Shown piece after piece: positions 38,296 through 49,258 of a DNA stretch of 64,000 nucleotides. The translations under genes were made by a program, and so were the position numbers. This DNA comes from CADEEN01 sp963751775 (lineage in GTDB: Bacteria; Pseudomonadota; Gammaproteobacteria; Burkholderiales; Burkholderiaceae_C). Each line of letters begins with the position of its first letter. The first letter of the stretch is position 1. The notes below the pieces were generated by a model that saw only the letters and a program-made list of their open reading frames with translations, was not told where the DNA came from and ran no database searches. The stretch is taken from positions 372,001 to 436,000 of the forward strand of contig CAVVVW010000028.1 of assembly GCA_963751775.1 (NCBI GenBank), read 5' to 3'.

Positions 38296-39625
38296 TCACA
38301 CCTTGTAGTAGCGCTCGGCGCGCTTCTGCGCCCGCTCGGCGGCTTCCTTCGGCGTCTTCGATCCGCTCGCCGCCTCGGCCACCATGTTGACGACGATGAA
38401 GTCGGCTGCCGCGCCCGCCGAAGCGTATCCGAGCTTGCCGGCGTATCCGCCCGGTCGCAGGTTCTTCACGCAGTCGCGATACGGCGTGTGCTTCGGGATC
38501 CGAGGTCCAGATCGCGGCTTTCGCGTACTCGGCCAGTGGCGGCGCGATGTAGCCGCCGGCCGCCGTGAGCCAGGGGTCGAATTGCTCCTGCTCCATCATG
38601 AAGCGCAGGAACTCCTTGGCCGCCTGCGGGTACTTGGTGTACTTCATGACCATCTGATTGAAGAACAGGTGCGACTCGGTCGGCACGCCGACCGGGCCGA
38701 CCGGGTATTGCGCGTGGTGCACGTCCTCCTTCAGGTCCCGGACCTTCTGGTCGGTCGAAGTCTTCGTCGCGTAGTAGATCGAGATGCCGTTGTTGGTCAG
38801 GCTGATCTGGCCATCGAGGAAGGCCTTGTTGTTGTTCGGGTCCAGCCACGACAGCGTGCCCGGGATGAAGGTGGCGTACATCTCCTTGGCATATTCGAGC
38901 GCCTTGATCGTCTCCGGGCTGTCGATCACGACCTTGTTGTTCGCGTCCACCAATTTGCCGCCATGCGACCAGAGCAGCCAGTTCGTCCACAGGCCGTCGC
39001 CCGTCGCATTGCCCAGGGCAAAACCGGCCGGCGTGCCCTTGGCGTGCAGCGCCTTGAGCAGGGCCAGGAATGCCGTCGTGTCCTTGGGGAAGGTATCGAA
39101 ACCCGCCGCCTTGACCTGGCTCTGGCGGTAGACCAGCATCGCACCGGCGGCGCCGAGGCCGATACCGATCCACTTCTTGCCGTCGGGGCGCAGATAGGCC
39201 TCGCAGGCCGGGTACCAGCCGCCGTACTTCTTGCCCAGGTAGTTGGCCAGGTCGGTGACGTCGAGCAGCTTCTCAGGGTAGAGGTTGGCGTCGTCGTTGG
39301 TCGACAGGATGATGTCCGGGCCGGCGCCGGTGTTGGCCGCGACGGCCGCCTTCGGGCGCACGTCTTCCCAGCCCTCGTTGTCGACACGCACCTCGATGCC
39401 GGTCTTGTCGGTGAACTTCTTGACGTTGATCATGTAGGCGTCGATGTCGCCTTGCACGAAGCGGCTCCAGCGCAGCACGCGCAGCTTGGCGCCCTTCTCG
39501 GGCTTCAGGCTCAGCGTGGTCTGCGCGTGGACGGCGGGCGCCCAGATCGCGCCGGCGCCGAGCGCCGTGCTCGCGGCGACGCCGGCGGTCCCTTCCAGGA
39601 AGCGGCGGCGGTTGAATTGGTCCAT
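38296..39625 (-). CDS. CUT1 ABC transporter sugar-binding protein with Tat signal (importer 2); one frameshift
   Basis: A periplasmic receptor of about 443 residues beginning MDQFNRRRFLEGTAGVAAS, a clear twin-arginine signal, cleaved near AVHAQ. Further on, LRVLRWSRFVQGDIDAYMIN, NTGAGPDIILSTNDDANLYP, and the tryptophan-rich GDGLWTNWLLWSHGGKLVD are typical of polyol and sugar receptors. The frame changes near 38488; the true end reads DFIVVNMVAEAASG and finishes AERYYKV. AAGGAG precedes the start. The operon order is ATPase, receptor, two permeases, then LtnD-like enzymes, so a tetronate or related acid or polyol is the likely ligand. Confidence 0.9.
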
Positions 39626-39689
39626 GCGATATCTCCTTGCTTGTGGGCGGTGCTGCTTGTCGGCACCTGGGGGTGGAACGGATGAAGCC

Positions 39690-40772
<1,083 letters not shown>

Positions 40773-40832
40773 CGAGGGAAGTCTCCGAATCCATTTTCGC
40801 GCTGCGCAATGCGTGGCATGACACGCGGCACA

Positions 40833-40861
40833 CTTGTATGATGACCTTAACACCATGTCAA
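40833..40861 (-). promoter_or_regulatory. Sigma-70-type promoter of importer operon 2 with shared operator motif
   Basis: Read on the minus strand: TTGACA (40856-40861, perfect -35), 17 bases, then TACAAG (40833-40838) as -10. The nine-base TCATCATAC (40836-40844) overlaps the -10 box and is also found over the -10 of importer operon 1 at 28434. A repressor binding here would block RNA polymerase. The remaining DNA from 40862 to 41069 separates this operon from the divergent otnK gene; no further motif was recognised. Confidence 0.65.
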
Positions 40862-41069
40862 TGATCGTTTCAGCCCGGTCGGCCCCGAGCGGCCTCCAAC
40901 GCACAGGCGGCCCGCAATGCCAGACCGCGCGACTCGAGGCGATCGATGGTGTGAGTGAGATCGTGCGGTCGCGCCGTGTCGTCGAAGGCGGTATCGCTGC
41001 GCTGCGGCGCGCGCGGGCGACGCGGGGTGCCGGCAAGGTCCCGCGTTCGTGCCGATCGCGCCCGGTGCC

Positions 41070-42344
41070 ATGAGCAATCGCCGGCCCGTGCTCGGCGTCA
41101 TCGCCGACGACTTCACCGGCGCCACCGACGTAGCGGGCATGCTGGTGCAGGCCGGCATGAACACCTTGCTGGCGATCGGCGTGCCGGCCGATCACGCCGC
41201 GCTGGATGCCGACGCCGTGGTGGTGGCGCTGAAATCGCGCACGGTGCCTGCGGCCGACGCCGTGCGCGACGCGCTGGCGGCGTTCGAGCGTCTGCGCAGC
41301 GCCGGCTGCCGGCGCTTTTACTTCAAGGTCTGCTCGACCTTCGATTCGACACCGCGCGGCAACATCGGCCCGGTCGCCGAGGCGCTGATGGCCGCCCTCG
41401 GGGCCGACTTCGCGATCGCCTGCCCGGCCTTCCCCGAGAACGGCCGCAGCGTCTACCGCGGCCACCTGTTCGTCGGCGATGCGCTGCTGTCGGACACCGG
41501 CATGCGCGAGCACCCGCTGACGCCGATGACCGACGCCAACCTCGTGCGCTGGCTGCAGGCGCAGACGCCGTTGCGCGTCGGCCTGCTGCGCCAGGACGCC
41601 GTGGCGGCCGGCGTCGACGCGGTGGCCGCGCGCATGGCGGCGCTGCGCGCCGAGGGTGTGCGCATCGCGATCGCCGACGCGATCGACAACGCCGACCTGC
41701 GCACGCTCGGCGCCGCCTGCGCCGACCTGCCGCTGCTGGTCGCCGGCTCGGGCCTCGCACTCGGCCTGCCCGCCGCCTACGCCGCGCGCGGCTGGGTGCG
41801 GCCCGACGCACAGGCGGCGCCGCTGCCGGCCGTCGGCGGCCTGGCCGCGGTGTTGTCAGGCTCGTGTTCGACCGCCACCAACGCGCAGGTCGCGCATTGG
41901 CTGCAGAGCGGGCGGCCCGCGCTGCGCATCGACGCGCTGCAACTCGCCGCTGGCGCGCCGCTGGCCGCGCAGGCGCTGGCCTGGGCCGAGGCCGCATTGC
42001 CACGCGAGCCGGTATTGGTCTACGCCACGGCCGACGCCGCCGTGGTCAAGGCCGCGCAGGAACAACTCGGCGCCGAGCGTGCCGGTGCCCTGGTCGAACA
42101 TTGCCTGGCCACGATCGCCGCCGGCCTGCACGAGCGCGGCGTACGCCGGCTGGTCGTCGCCGGTGGCGAGACCTCGGGCGCGGTCGTGCAGGCGCTGCAG
42201 GTGCAGCGCCTGCGCGTCGGCGCGCCGATCGACCCCGGTGTGCCGTGGACGCAGGCCGAGGGCCGGCCACTGCTACTGGCCCTGAAGTCGGGCAATTTCG
42301 GCAGCGTCGACTTCTTCGCCAAGGCGCTGGCGCTGGTGCAATGA
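41070..42344 (+). CDS. otnK: 3-oxo-tetronate kinase (DUF1537 family)
   Basis: This intact 424-residue kinase phosphorylates 3-oxo-tetronate (four-carbon acid sugar) at C4 with ATP. It has the N-terminal DUF1537 motif GVIADDFTGATDVAGML, then KVCSTFDSTPRGNIGPV and CPAFPENGRSVYRGHLFV, and the C-terminal nucleotide domain with SGSCSTATNAQ, VVAGGETSGAVV and LKSGNFGSVDFF. The ATG at 41070 is preferred over a GTG at 41049. Its stop overlaps the otnC start (ATGA). The four following genes make a complete tetronate pathway. Confidence 0.94.
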   Translation: MSNRRPVLGVIADDFTGATDVAGMLVQAGMNTLLAIGVPADHAALDADAVVVALKSRTVPAADAVRDALAAFERLRSAGCRRFYFKVCSTFDSTPRGNIGPVAEALMAALGADFAIACPAFPENGRSVYRGHLFVGDALLSDTGMREHPLTPMTDANLVRWLQAQTPLRVGLLRQDAVAAGVDAVAARMAALRAEGVRIAIADAIDNADLRTLGAACADLPLLVAGSGLALGLPAAYAARGWVRPDAQAAPLPAVGGLAAVLSGSCSTATNAQVAHWLQSGRPALRIDALQLAAGAPLAAQALAWAEAALPREPVLVYATADAAVVKAAQEQLGAERAGALVEHCLATIAAGLHERGVRRLVVAGGETSGAVVQALQVQRLRVGAPIDPGVPWTQAEGRPLLLALKSGNFGSVDFFAKALALVQ

Positions 42345-42995
42345 GCGACGCGCTGCGCAACGAACTGGTCCGCGTCGGCCGCTCGCTGTTTGCGCGCGGC
42401 TATGTGCACGCCACTGCGGGCAACCTCAGTGCGCGCACCGACGGCGGCACGCTGATCACGCCCACCGACGCCTGCCTGGGCTTTCTCGACCCGGCACAAC
42501 TGGCCTTCGTCGACGACGCCGGCATACAGCAATCGGGCGCGCGTGCGAGCAAGACATTGGCGCTGCACCGCGCGATCTACGCCGCCGAGCCGACCGCGCG
42601 CTGCGTGCTGCACACGCACAGCACGCACCTGGTGGCCTTGACGCTGGCGGGCGTGTGGAGCGAAGCCGCCGTGCTGCCGCCGATCACGCCGTACTTCGTG
42701 ATGAAGGTCGGCCCGGTGCCGCTCGTGAAGTACCGCCGACCCGGCGACCCCGAAGTCGCCAAGGACGTGGCGGCGCTGGCCAGTGCCGCGCGCCGGCGCG
42801 GCGCGCCGATCCGCGCCGTGCTGCTCGAGCGCCTGGGCCCCGTGGTCTGGCACGAGACAGCCCGCAGCGGCGATGGCCGTGCTCGAAGAACTGGAAGAAA
42901 CCGCGCGCCTGTGGCTGCTGTCGAATCCGAAGCCGGCGCCGCTGACCGAACAACAACTCGCCGAACTGCGCACCCAGTTCGGCGCCACCTGGTAG
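42341..42995 (+). CDS. otnC: 3-oxo-tetronate 4-phosphate decarboxylase (class II aldolase family); one frameshift
   Basis: This metal-dependent class II aldolase-like protein decarboxylates 3-oxo-tetronate 4-phosphate to dihydroxyacetone phosphate. Landmarks are GRSLFARGYVHATAGNLSAR, LITPTDACLGFL, the metal-binding HTHSTH, PYFVMKVGPVPLVKYRRPGD, and the C-terminal LEELEETARLWLL. One frame change near 42863 separates HETA from the tail. Length, about 218 residues, is normal. It overlaps otnK and lies six bases before otnI. Confidence 0.9.
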
Positions 42996-43001
42996 ATCAC
43001 G

Positions 43002-43808
43002 ATGCCCCGCTTCGCCGCCAACCTGTCGATGCTCTACAACGAGCACGCCTTCCTCGACCGCTTCGCCGCCGCCGCGGCCGATGGCTTCAGCGCCGTCGAG
43101 TACCTGTTCCCGTACGCGTTCGCGGCCGCCGACCTGGCGGCGCGGCTGCGCGACAACGGCCTGCAGCAGGTGCTGTTCAACGGCCCGCCCGGCGACTGGG
43201 ACGCCGGCGCGCGCGGCATGGCCTGCCTGCCCGGGCGCGAAGACGAATTCAAGCGCGGCGTCGAGCAGGCGCTGGGCTATGCCGCCGCGCTGCGCTGCCC
43301 GCGCGTGCACGTGATGGCCGGGCTGGCGCCGCCGGGCGCCGAGCGCGCGAAGCTGCGCGCGACCTACGTCGCCAACCTGGCCTGGGCCGCCGCGCAGGCC
43401 GCGCCGCACGGCGTCGACATCCTGATCGAGCCGATCAACACGCGCGACATCCCGGGCTTCTTCCTGAACCGGCAGGATCAGGCGCACGAGGTCGTCGCCG
43501 ATGTCGGCGCGCCGAACCTGAAGGTGCAGATGGATCTGTACCACTGCCAGATCGTCGAGGGCGACCTGGCCAGGAAGATCGAGAAGTACCTGCCCGGCGG
43601 CGCCGTCGGCCACATGCAGATCGCCGGCGTGCCCGAACGCCACGAGCCCGACCTCGGCGAAATCAACCACCCCTACCTGTTCGAGCTGATCGACAGGCTG
43701 GGCTGGGGCGGCTGGATCGGCTGCGAGTACCGCCCGCGCATCGCAACGCCCGGCGGCACGTCGGCCGGCCTCGGCTGGTTTCAACCCTATCGGAATCGAA
43801 AATCATGA
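43002..43808 (+). CDS. otnI: 2-oxo-tetronate isomerase (hydroxypyruvate isomerase family)
   Basis: This intact 268-residue TIM-barrel isomerase converts 2-oxo-tetronate to 3-oxo-tetronate. Typical family blocks: ANLSMLYNEHAFLDRFAAAA, EYLFPYAFAA, HVMAGLAPPGAER, ILIEPINTRDIPGFFLN (metal-ligand Glu), QMDLYHCQIVEGDL, HMQIAGVPERHEPDLGEINH, and IGCEYRP (second Glu). Its stop overlaps the denD start (ATGA). Hydroxypyruvate isomerase proper is the alternative; the operon favours the tetronate role. Confidence 0.92.
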   Translation: MPRFAANLSMLYNEHAFLDRFAAAAADGFSAVEYLFPYAFAAADLAARLRDNGLQQVLFNGPPGDWDAGARGMACLPGREDEFKRGVEQALGYAAALRCPRVHVMAGLAPPGAERAKLRATYVANLAWAAAQAAPHGVDILIEPINTRDIPGFFLNRQDQAHEVVADVGAPNLKVQMDLYHCQIVEGDLARKIEKYLPGGAVGHMQIAGVPERHEPDLGEINHPYLFELIDRLGWGGWIGCEYRPRIATPGGTSAGLGWFQPYRNRKS

Positions 43809-44809
43809 AGCTGCTCATCACCGGCGGCGCCGGCTTCGTCGGCGCGCGCCTGGCGCGCACGCTGCTGGCGCGCGGCACGCTGGCCGGCCAGCCCATCGAC
43901 TCGCTGGTGCTGGCCGACCAGTTCGCGCCGCCGCCCGACCTGCTGGCCGACCCACGCGTGGCAGCGCGCACCGGCGCGCTGCTGGCGCAATGCGCGGCGC
44001 TGGGCGCCGAGCGTTTCGACGGCGTGTTCCACCTCGCCTCGGCGGTGTCGGGCGAATGCGAGCTCGACTTCGACCTGGGCATGCGTTCGAACCTCGACAG
44101 CACGCGCGCGCTGCTCGATGCCATCCGCAGCGCCGGCAACGCGCCGCGGCTGGTGTTCTCCAGCTCGGTCGCCGTGTTCGGCCCCGACCCCGGCCGGCCG
44201 CTGCCCGACGTCGTCGCCGACGACACCCTGCCCGCGCCGCAAACCTCCTACGGCACGCAAAAGCTGATGTGCGAGCACCTGATCGCCGACTGCACGCGCA
44301 AGGGCTTCATCGACGGCCGCGCCGCGCGCCTGATGACGGTGACGGTGCGCCCGGGCAAGCCCAACGCCGCCGCGTCGTCGTTCTTCAGCGGCATCATCCG
44401 CGAGCCGCTGGCCGGCGTCGAATCGGTGTGCCCGGTCGACGCCAGCGTCTCGCACCCGGTGTCGTCGCCGGCGCGCACGGTCGCGGGCCTGATCGCCGTT
44501 TACGAAGCGCCGCGCGACGCGCTCGGCGGCAGGCTGGCGCTGAACCTGCCGGCGTTGAACGTCACCGTGCGCGAGATGCTGGCCGCGCTCGAAGCCGTGG
44601 CCGGCCCCAAGGTGCGCGCCCTGGTGCGCTTCGAGCGCGACGAGCGCATCGCCGGCATCGTCGCCAACTGGCCCAAGGGCGCGAGCGCGCAACGCGCCGC
44701 GCGGCTGGGCCTGGCGCCCGAGGCCACGTTCGCCGACATCGTGCGCCAGTACATCGCCGACTGCCGGGCGCAGCCGGATGCCGCCACCACCTTGAAGGGA
44801 CTTGCATGA
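43805..44809 (+). CDS. denD: D-erythronate dehydrogenase (extended SDR)
   Basis: This intact 334-residue NAD-dependent enzyme of the epimerase-like extended SDR family oxidises D-erythronate to 2-oxo-tetronate. It has TGGAGFVGARLARTL, HLASAVSGECELDFDLGMRSN, SSSVAVFG, the active-site SYGTQKLMCEHLI with Tyr and Lys, and VTVRPGKPNAAASSFFSGIIREP, a stretch typical of DenD. It completes the set with otnK, otnC and otnI. A family B repeat follows its stop directly. Confidence 0.93.
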   Translation: MKLLITGGAGFVGARLARTLLARGTLAGQPIDSLVLADQFAPPPDLLADPRVAARTGALLAQCAALGAERFDGVFHLASAVSGECELDFDLGMRSNLDSTRALLDAIRSAGNAPRLVFSSSVAVFGPDPGRPLPDVVADDTLPAPQTSYGTQKLMCEHLIADCTRKGFIDGRAARLMTVTVRPGKPNAAASSFFSGIIREPLAGVESVCPVDASVSHPVSSPARTVAGLIAVYEAPRDALGGRLALNLPALNVTVREMLAALEAVAGPKVRALVRFERDERIAGIVANWPKGASAQRAARLGLAPEATFADIVRQYIADCRAQPDAATTLKGLA

Positions 44810-44914
44810 CAGCCCCCAAGCTCACTTCGTTCGCTGCCCCCAGGGCCCGTAGAGGGTCCCTTCGTGACCCTTGGGGCGCTGGCCACCCTTGGGGCGGCCC
44901 GGCGGGAGGCCATC
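44810..44914 (+). repeat. Family B repeat between denD and the SDR gene
   Basis: CCCCCAAGCTCACTTCGTTC, a GGGTCCCTTCGTGACCC hairpin, and CCTTGGGGCGGCCCGGCGG match the copy at 30869. The final GGCGGGAGG of the repeat lies eight bases before the GTG of the next gene and appears to serve as its ribosome site. Confidence 0.75.
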
Positions 44915-45668
44915 GTGAACCAGCTCGACCTCAAAGGCCGCGTCGCCGTCATCACCGGCGGCGCGCAGGGCATCGGCTACGCCACCGCCGAGCGCATGCT
45001 GCAATCGGGCGCCGCCGTGGTGCTGTGGGACATCGACGCGCCGCTGCTGGCCAAGGCGAAGGAGTCGCTCGCCCCGCTCGGCCGCGTCGCCGTGGCGCCG
45101 CTCGAACTCACCGACGCCGCCGCCGTGGCCAAGGCCTGCGCGCAGGCGATCGGCCGAGTTCGGCCGCATCGACATCCTGGTCAACAACGCCGGCATCACC
45201 GGCGGCAACGGCACGACCTGGGAGCTGGCGCCCGACGTCTGGCGCCGGGTGCTCGAGGTCAACCTCGTCGCGCCGTACCTGACCTGCCGCGCCGTCGTGC
45301 CGCAGATGCTCAAGCAGGGTTACGGCCGCATCGTCAACGTGGCCTCGGTGGCCGGCAAGGAAGGCAACCCCAACGCCAGCCACTACAGCGCCAGCAAGGC
45401 CGGCCTGATCGCGCTGACCAAGTCGCTGGCCAAGGAGACGGCGACCAAGGGCGTGCTCGTCAATGCCGTGACGCCGGCCGCGGCCAAGACCGCGATGTTC
45501 GCGACCATGACCCAGCAGCACATCGACTTCATGCTCGGCAAGATCCCGATGGGTCGCTTCGTCGAGCCGCACGAAATCGCCGCCGCCATCTGCTGGCTTG
45601 CGAGCGAAGACTGCTCGTTCACGACCGGCTCGGTGCTCGACCTGTCGGGCGGGCGGGCGACGTACTGA
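44915..45668 (+). CDS. SDR family oxidoreductase; one frameshift
   Basis: A short-chain dehydrogenase with TGGAQGIGYA, VLWDIDA suggesting NAD, NNAGITGGNG, the active-site serine in VNVASVAGKEGN and HYSASKAGLIALTKS, and a normal C-terminus SGGRATY. One frame change lies near 45155. The sequence style resembles 2-keto-3-deoxy acid and 3-oxoacyl-type reductases. It follows denD after a repeat, so it is probably co-transcribed with the tetronate genes and may handle a related acid. The GTG start uses a ribosome site donated by the repeat. Confidence 0.84.
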
Positions 45669-45669
45669 C

Positions 45670-46074
45670 TTACAGCTGGCGCCAGCGCTCGATCAGTTCG
45701 TCGAAGGTCTGCCGCGACTCGTCGTAGGCGACGGCGAAATCGACGCTCCGGCAGCCGCCCGTCTCGCGCACCAGCTGCTGGCCGGCGTCGGCCCCCAGGC
45801 GGCGCGACAGGTCGAGCAGCTCGGGCGTGGTGGCCTCGGGCGGCAAGGGCGGCAAGGCGGCGCGCCAGTCGGGCGCCGGCCGGCCGCGGGGGCACAGGGT
45901 GTCGAGCGAGCTCAGCAGGTCGGCGCGAAAGATCAACTCGCCGATCAGCTCGCCGACGGTGTCATCGGCCTCCTCCACCGCTGCGGCCGGGATGGCGATG
46001 GCGCCTGCGGTGGCGCACATCAGCGCGACAGCAGCGGCGCGGCGGAACCAGTGATGAAGAGGTGCAATGCGCAT
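45670..46074 (-). CDS. Exported uncharacterised protein
   Basis: This 134-residue protein has a signal peptide (FRRAAAVALMCATAGAIAIP, cleaved near AAA-VEE) and a mature acidic, helical part with two cysteines (DTLCPRGRP and ETGGCRSVD) that could form a disulfide. I do not recognise the family. It is convergent with the SDR gene, with two bases between stops. Confidence 0.7.
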   Translation of the reverse strand: MRIAPLHHWFRRAAAVALMCATAGAIAIPAAAVEEADDTVGELIGELIFRADLLSSLDTLCPRGRPAPDWRAALPPLPPEATTPELLDLSRRLGADAGQQLVRETGGCRSVDFAVAYDESRQTFDELIERWRQL

Positions 46075-46380
46075 GTTGGATCGTTCCTGCCGTCCGAGTC
46101 TAAGAGGCGCATGCGGGGCTTGCCACGCCCTGTTCCTGGGGGGCGGACGCGGCGTTGACGCGGCTCAGTCGAAGACGCCGGCATGGGCCGCCGCGTCGGC
46201 CTGGGTCGCGGCAGAATGGCCTATGCCTCAGGACCTGCGCCAGGCCGACTTCACGCGCATCGCCTGCGCGGCCGGTGCGGGCGTGGATCATCGGCAGATG
46301 TTCTGCCGCCGCACAGCGCACGTCGCCGCACACGGTGGCTGCTCGCGCGTACCCTGCGCTGTATTCGCCGCGCGCCGTCG
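46075..46380. other. Intergenic stretch without a recognised gene
   Basis: About 300 bases lie between an exported-protein gene and a saccharopine dehydrogenase-like gene that diverge here. Open frames exist but have no family likeness. Both promoters must lie here; no clear -35/-10 pair was recognised. No tRNA or repeat is visible. Confidence 0.5.
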
Positions 46381-47603
46381 ATGAAGCGCAACTTCGACGT
46401 CATCGTCTACGGCGCGACCGGCTTCGTCGGCCGCCAGACGGCGCGCTACATCGCGGACCACGCGGCGGGCCTGCGATGGGCGATTGCCGGGCGCTCGGCG
46501 GCCAAGCTCGACGCCCTGCGCCGCGAGTTGGGCCAAACCTCGCCCGGTATCGTGGTGGCCGATGCCGGCGATGCCGCGGCGCTCGACGCGCTGGCGGCGC
46601 AGTCGCGCGTCGTGCTCAGCACGGCCGGGCCCTTTGCGCGCTTTGGCAGCGGGCTGGTCGCGGCCTGCGTGCGCCACGGCACGCACTATGTCGACATCAC
46701 CGGCGAGACGCCGTGGGTGCGGCAGATGATCGACCGCCACCACGCCGCAGCGGCAAAGAGCGGCACGCGCATCGTGCCGGGCTGCGGCTTCGACTCGGTG
46801 CCCTCGGATCTGGGCGCGTGGCTGGTGGCCAGCGCGCTGTGGCGCCAGCACGGCGAGCGCTGCGCGAGTGTCAAGGCCTGCTTCTCGATGCGCGGCGGGC
46901 TCAACGGCGGCACGGCCGCGTCGGCGCTCGCCGCGCTCGACGACAAAGCCGCGCAGGCGCAATTCGACGACGCGTTCCTGCTCAACCCGCGCGGCACGGT
47001 GCCGGCCGACGCGGCCTCGCACCGCGACCCCGCCGGCGCGCTGCACGACAGCGACTTCGACGCCTGGCTGGCCCCGTTCGTGATGGGCCCGATCAACAGC
47101 CGTGTGGTGCGGCGCAGTGCCGCGCTGCTGGCGGGCAGCGGCCCGTTCGCGCCCGACTTCCGATACCGGAATACGCCCGCGTCGGCCGCGGCGCGAGTGC
47201 TGCGCTGGCGGCCAGCGCGGTGGCGATCGGGATCGCCGCGGGTCGCACGGCGCTTGCCTTCGCGCCGCTGCGCCGGGTGGCCGCGCGCTTCGTGCCGGCG
47301 CCCGGCGAGGGGCCGTCGGAGCGGGCCATGGACGGCGGCTCGTTTCGCTGCGAACTGTTTGGCGTCGGCGAGCGCGGAACGGTGCAGCGCGGCCGCATCG
47401 CCGGCCGCGGCGACCCGGGCAACCGCGCAACGACGATCTTCGTCTGCGAATCGGCCCTGGCCCTGGCGCTCGATGCCCCGCGCTTGCCCGGCGGCGCGCA
47501 ATGGGGCGGCGTGCTGACGCCCGCCACGGCGCTCGGCGCGGTGCTGGCCGAACGCCTGCGCGCCGCCGGCATGACCGTCGAGCCGCCCGCTTCGCCTGCA
47601 TGA
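46381..47603 (+). CDS. Saccharopine dehydrogenase-like / trans-acting enoyl reductase family protein; one frameshift
   Basis: A NAD(P)-binding protein of about 408 residues with a Rossmann motif VYGATGFVGRQTARYIA near the N-terminus, STAGPFARFGSGLVAACVRHGTHYVDITGE, and PGCGFDSVPSDLGAWL. These are typical of the saccharopine dehydrogenase-like group, including the mycobacterial trans-acting enoyl reductase. Single frame change near 47185. Members are often membrane-associated and act in lipid metabolism, but the reaction here is unknown. Confidence 0.84.
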
Positions 47604-47640
47604 AGATGATGAAGATCTCGTTCGCTGGCCGCGGCCGCGG

Positions 47641-47657
47641 TTTAACCGGCCCTTAAG
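47641..47657 (+). promoter_or_regulatory. PmrA-box-like direct repeat
   Basis: TTTAACCGGCCCTTAAG contains two TTAA half-sites 11 bases apart, the arrangement bound by PmrA-type response regulators. It differs in only four of 20 positions from the site at 54398 next to the two-component system. It lies 16 bases before the first ATG of the ArnT-like gene. Confidence 0.6.
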
Positions 47658-47672
47658 CCCTGTCCTGCTGCA

Positions 47673-49256
47673 ATGCGACGCTGGCTCGCACCGACCCCAA
47701 TGACCTCTCAGCCCCCACCGCAAACCAGCACCACCGCGCCGCGCGACGCGTGGGATCGGTCACCCGCCCTCGTGCTCACCGCGCTGGCCGCCTGGCTGCT
47801 GCTGACGATCTGGGCCCGCCCGTTGGCCATGCCCGACGAGGGACGCTATGCCAGCGTGGCATGGGAGATGCTGTTGGGCGACCGGTTGTTGCCGACGCTG
47901 CACGGCCTGCCGTTCTTTCACAAGCCGCCGCTCACGCATTGGGTCGGCATGGCCGCGATGGCGTTGTTCGGCCCCGAGCCGTGGCTGCTGCGCCTGGCGC
48001 CTGCCCTCGGGGCCTGGTTGATGGGCGCAGCGCTGTGGCTGGCGCTGCGGCGCTGGCGCGACGCGCGCAGCGCCGGCATCGCACTGGTGGTGCTGGCCAC
48101 CAACCCGCTGTATTTCATCGGCGCACAGTTCGTCAACCACGACATGCTGGTCGCCGGATGGATCGGCGTCGCAGCCCTGTGCTGGGTGCGCGCGTTCGAA
48201 GCGCCGGGCCAGGCATCGCTGCGCTGGCTGGTGGCCGGCTGGGCGGCGGCCGGGCTCGGCTTTCTGTCCAAGGGCCTGATCGGTGCGGTGCTGCCGCTGT
48301 GGATCGTCGGCCCGTGGCTGCTGGCGCAGCGGCGCTGGCGCGACACCCTGCGGCTGGCGCATCCCGCTGCCGTGCTGGCTGGCGCTGCCGTCGCGCTGCC
48401 CTGGCTGCTGGATATGCAGCAGCGCTACGCGGGCTTCTTCGACTACTTCATCGTCGAGCAGCATTTCCGCCGCTACAGCGGCGGCGGGTTCAACAACCCG
48501 CAGCCGTTCTGGTTCTACCTTGCGGTGTTGCCGCTGCTGACCTTGCCGTGGAGCCTTTGGGCGCCGGCCCTGATGCGGCGCCGGCCGGCGCCGCAGCCAT
48601 CTGCACCGGCAGCGCCCGTGCTGCCCGCGCTGAATGGCTTGTGGCTGTGGTGGGTGGCGGCCATCGTGCTGTTCTTCTCGCTGCCGCATTCGAAACTCGT
48701 CGGCTATGTGCTGCCGGCACTGCCGGCATGGGCTGCACTGCTGGCCTGGGCGGCGGCGCCGGGCCGGCGCTGGCCGCTGGCCGCGGCGGCCGGGGCGCTG
48801 GTGTGCGTCGGCGCGGTGGCGGTGCTTGCCTGGCAGGGGCACAAATCCAACCGCGACGTCGCGCTGACACTCGGGCGGCTGGTGCAGCCGGCCGACGTGG
48901 TGGTGTTCGTCGACGGCAGCTTCTACGACGTGCCGATCTACGCCGCGCTGGCGCGCCCGGCGATGGTGGCCAGCGACTGGGACAACGCCGCGCTGATGCA
49001 GGCCGACAGTTGGCGCAAGGAGTTGGCCGACGCAGCGCGCTTCGACCCCGCGCAGGGTCGCGAACGGATGTGGCCGCTGGCCCGCCTGGGCGAGCTCGCC
49101 TGCCGCGGCGTGCCGAGTTGGTACCTCGTCGGCGCCGGCCGCAGCGCGCTGCTCCACGAGGTGCCTGGCGTCGAGCTGGCCCAGCGCGGCAAGATCAGCG
49201 AACTCTGGCGTGCCCCGGCGCAATCCTGCCCGGTAGGCGGCGAGCGCAGGCCCTGA
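47673..49256 (+). CDS. ArnT-like GT39 glycosyltransferase (membrane)
   Basis: This intact integral membrane glycosyltransferase of about 520 residues has some 11-12 helices. It carries the ArnT signature ARPLAMPDEGRYASVAWEML with its Asp-Glu, HKPPLTHWVGM, and GAQFVNHDMLVAGW. Enzymes of this type move a sugar (for example amino-arabinose or galactosamine) from undecaprenyl phosphate to lipid A or glycans on the periplasmic side. Start may be the ATG at 47673 or 47700; if the PmrA-like box sits at -35, the second is more likely. It is followed three bases later by a GtrA gene. Confidence 0.88.
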   Translation: MRRWLAPTPMTSQPPPQTSTTAPRDAWDRSPALVLTALAAWLLLTIWARPLAMPDEGRYASVAWEMLLGDRLLPTLHGLPFFHKPPLTHWVGMAAMALFGPEPWLLRLAPALGAWLMGAALWLALRRWRDARSAGIALVVLATNPLYFIGAQFVNHDMLVAGWIGVAALCWVRAFEAPGQASLRWLVAGWAAAGLGFLSKGLIGAVLPLWIVGPWLLAQRRWRDTLRLAHPAAVLAGAAVALPWLLDMQQRYAGFFDYFIVEQHFRRYSGGGFNNPQPFWFYLAVLPLLTLPWSLWAPALMRRRPAPQPSAPAAPVLPALNGLWLWWVAAIVLFFSLPHSKLVGYVLPALPAWAALLAWAAAPGRRWPLAAAAGALVCVGAVAVLAWQGHKSNRDVALTLGRLVQPADVVVFVDGSFYDVPIYAALARPAMVASDWDNAALMQADSWRKELADAARFDPAQGRERMWPLARLGELACRGVPSWYLVGAGRSALLHEVPGVELAQRGKISELWRAPAQSCPVGGERRP

Positions 49257-49258
49257 GC

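Noticed and set aside
40834..41073. Small open frame in the divergent region before otnK
   Set aside because: No family likeness; overlaps a well-supported promoter on the other strand and has no ribosome site.
40955..44809. A 1284-residue plus-strand open frame over the tetronate genes
   Set aside because: It joins the denD frame to shadow sequence; otnK, otnC and otnI are recognised in their own frames.
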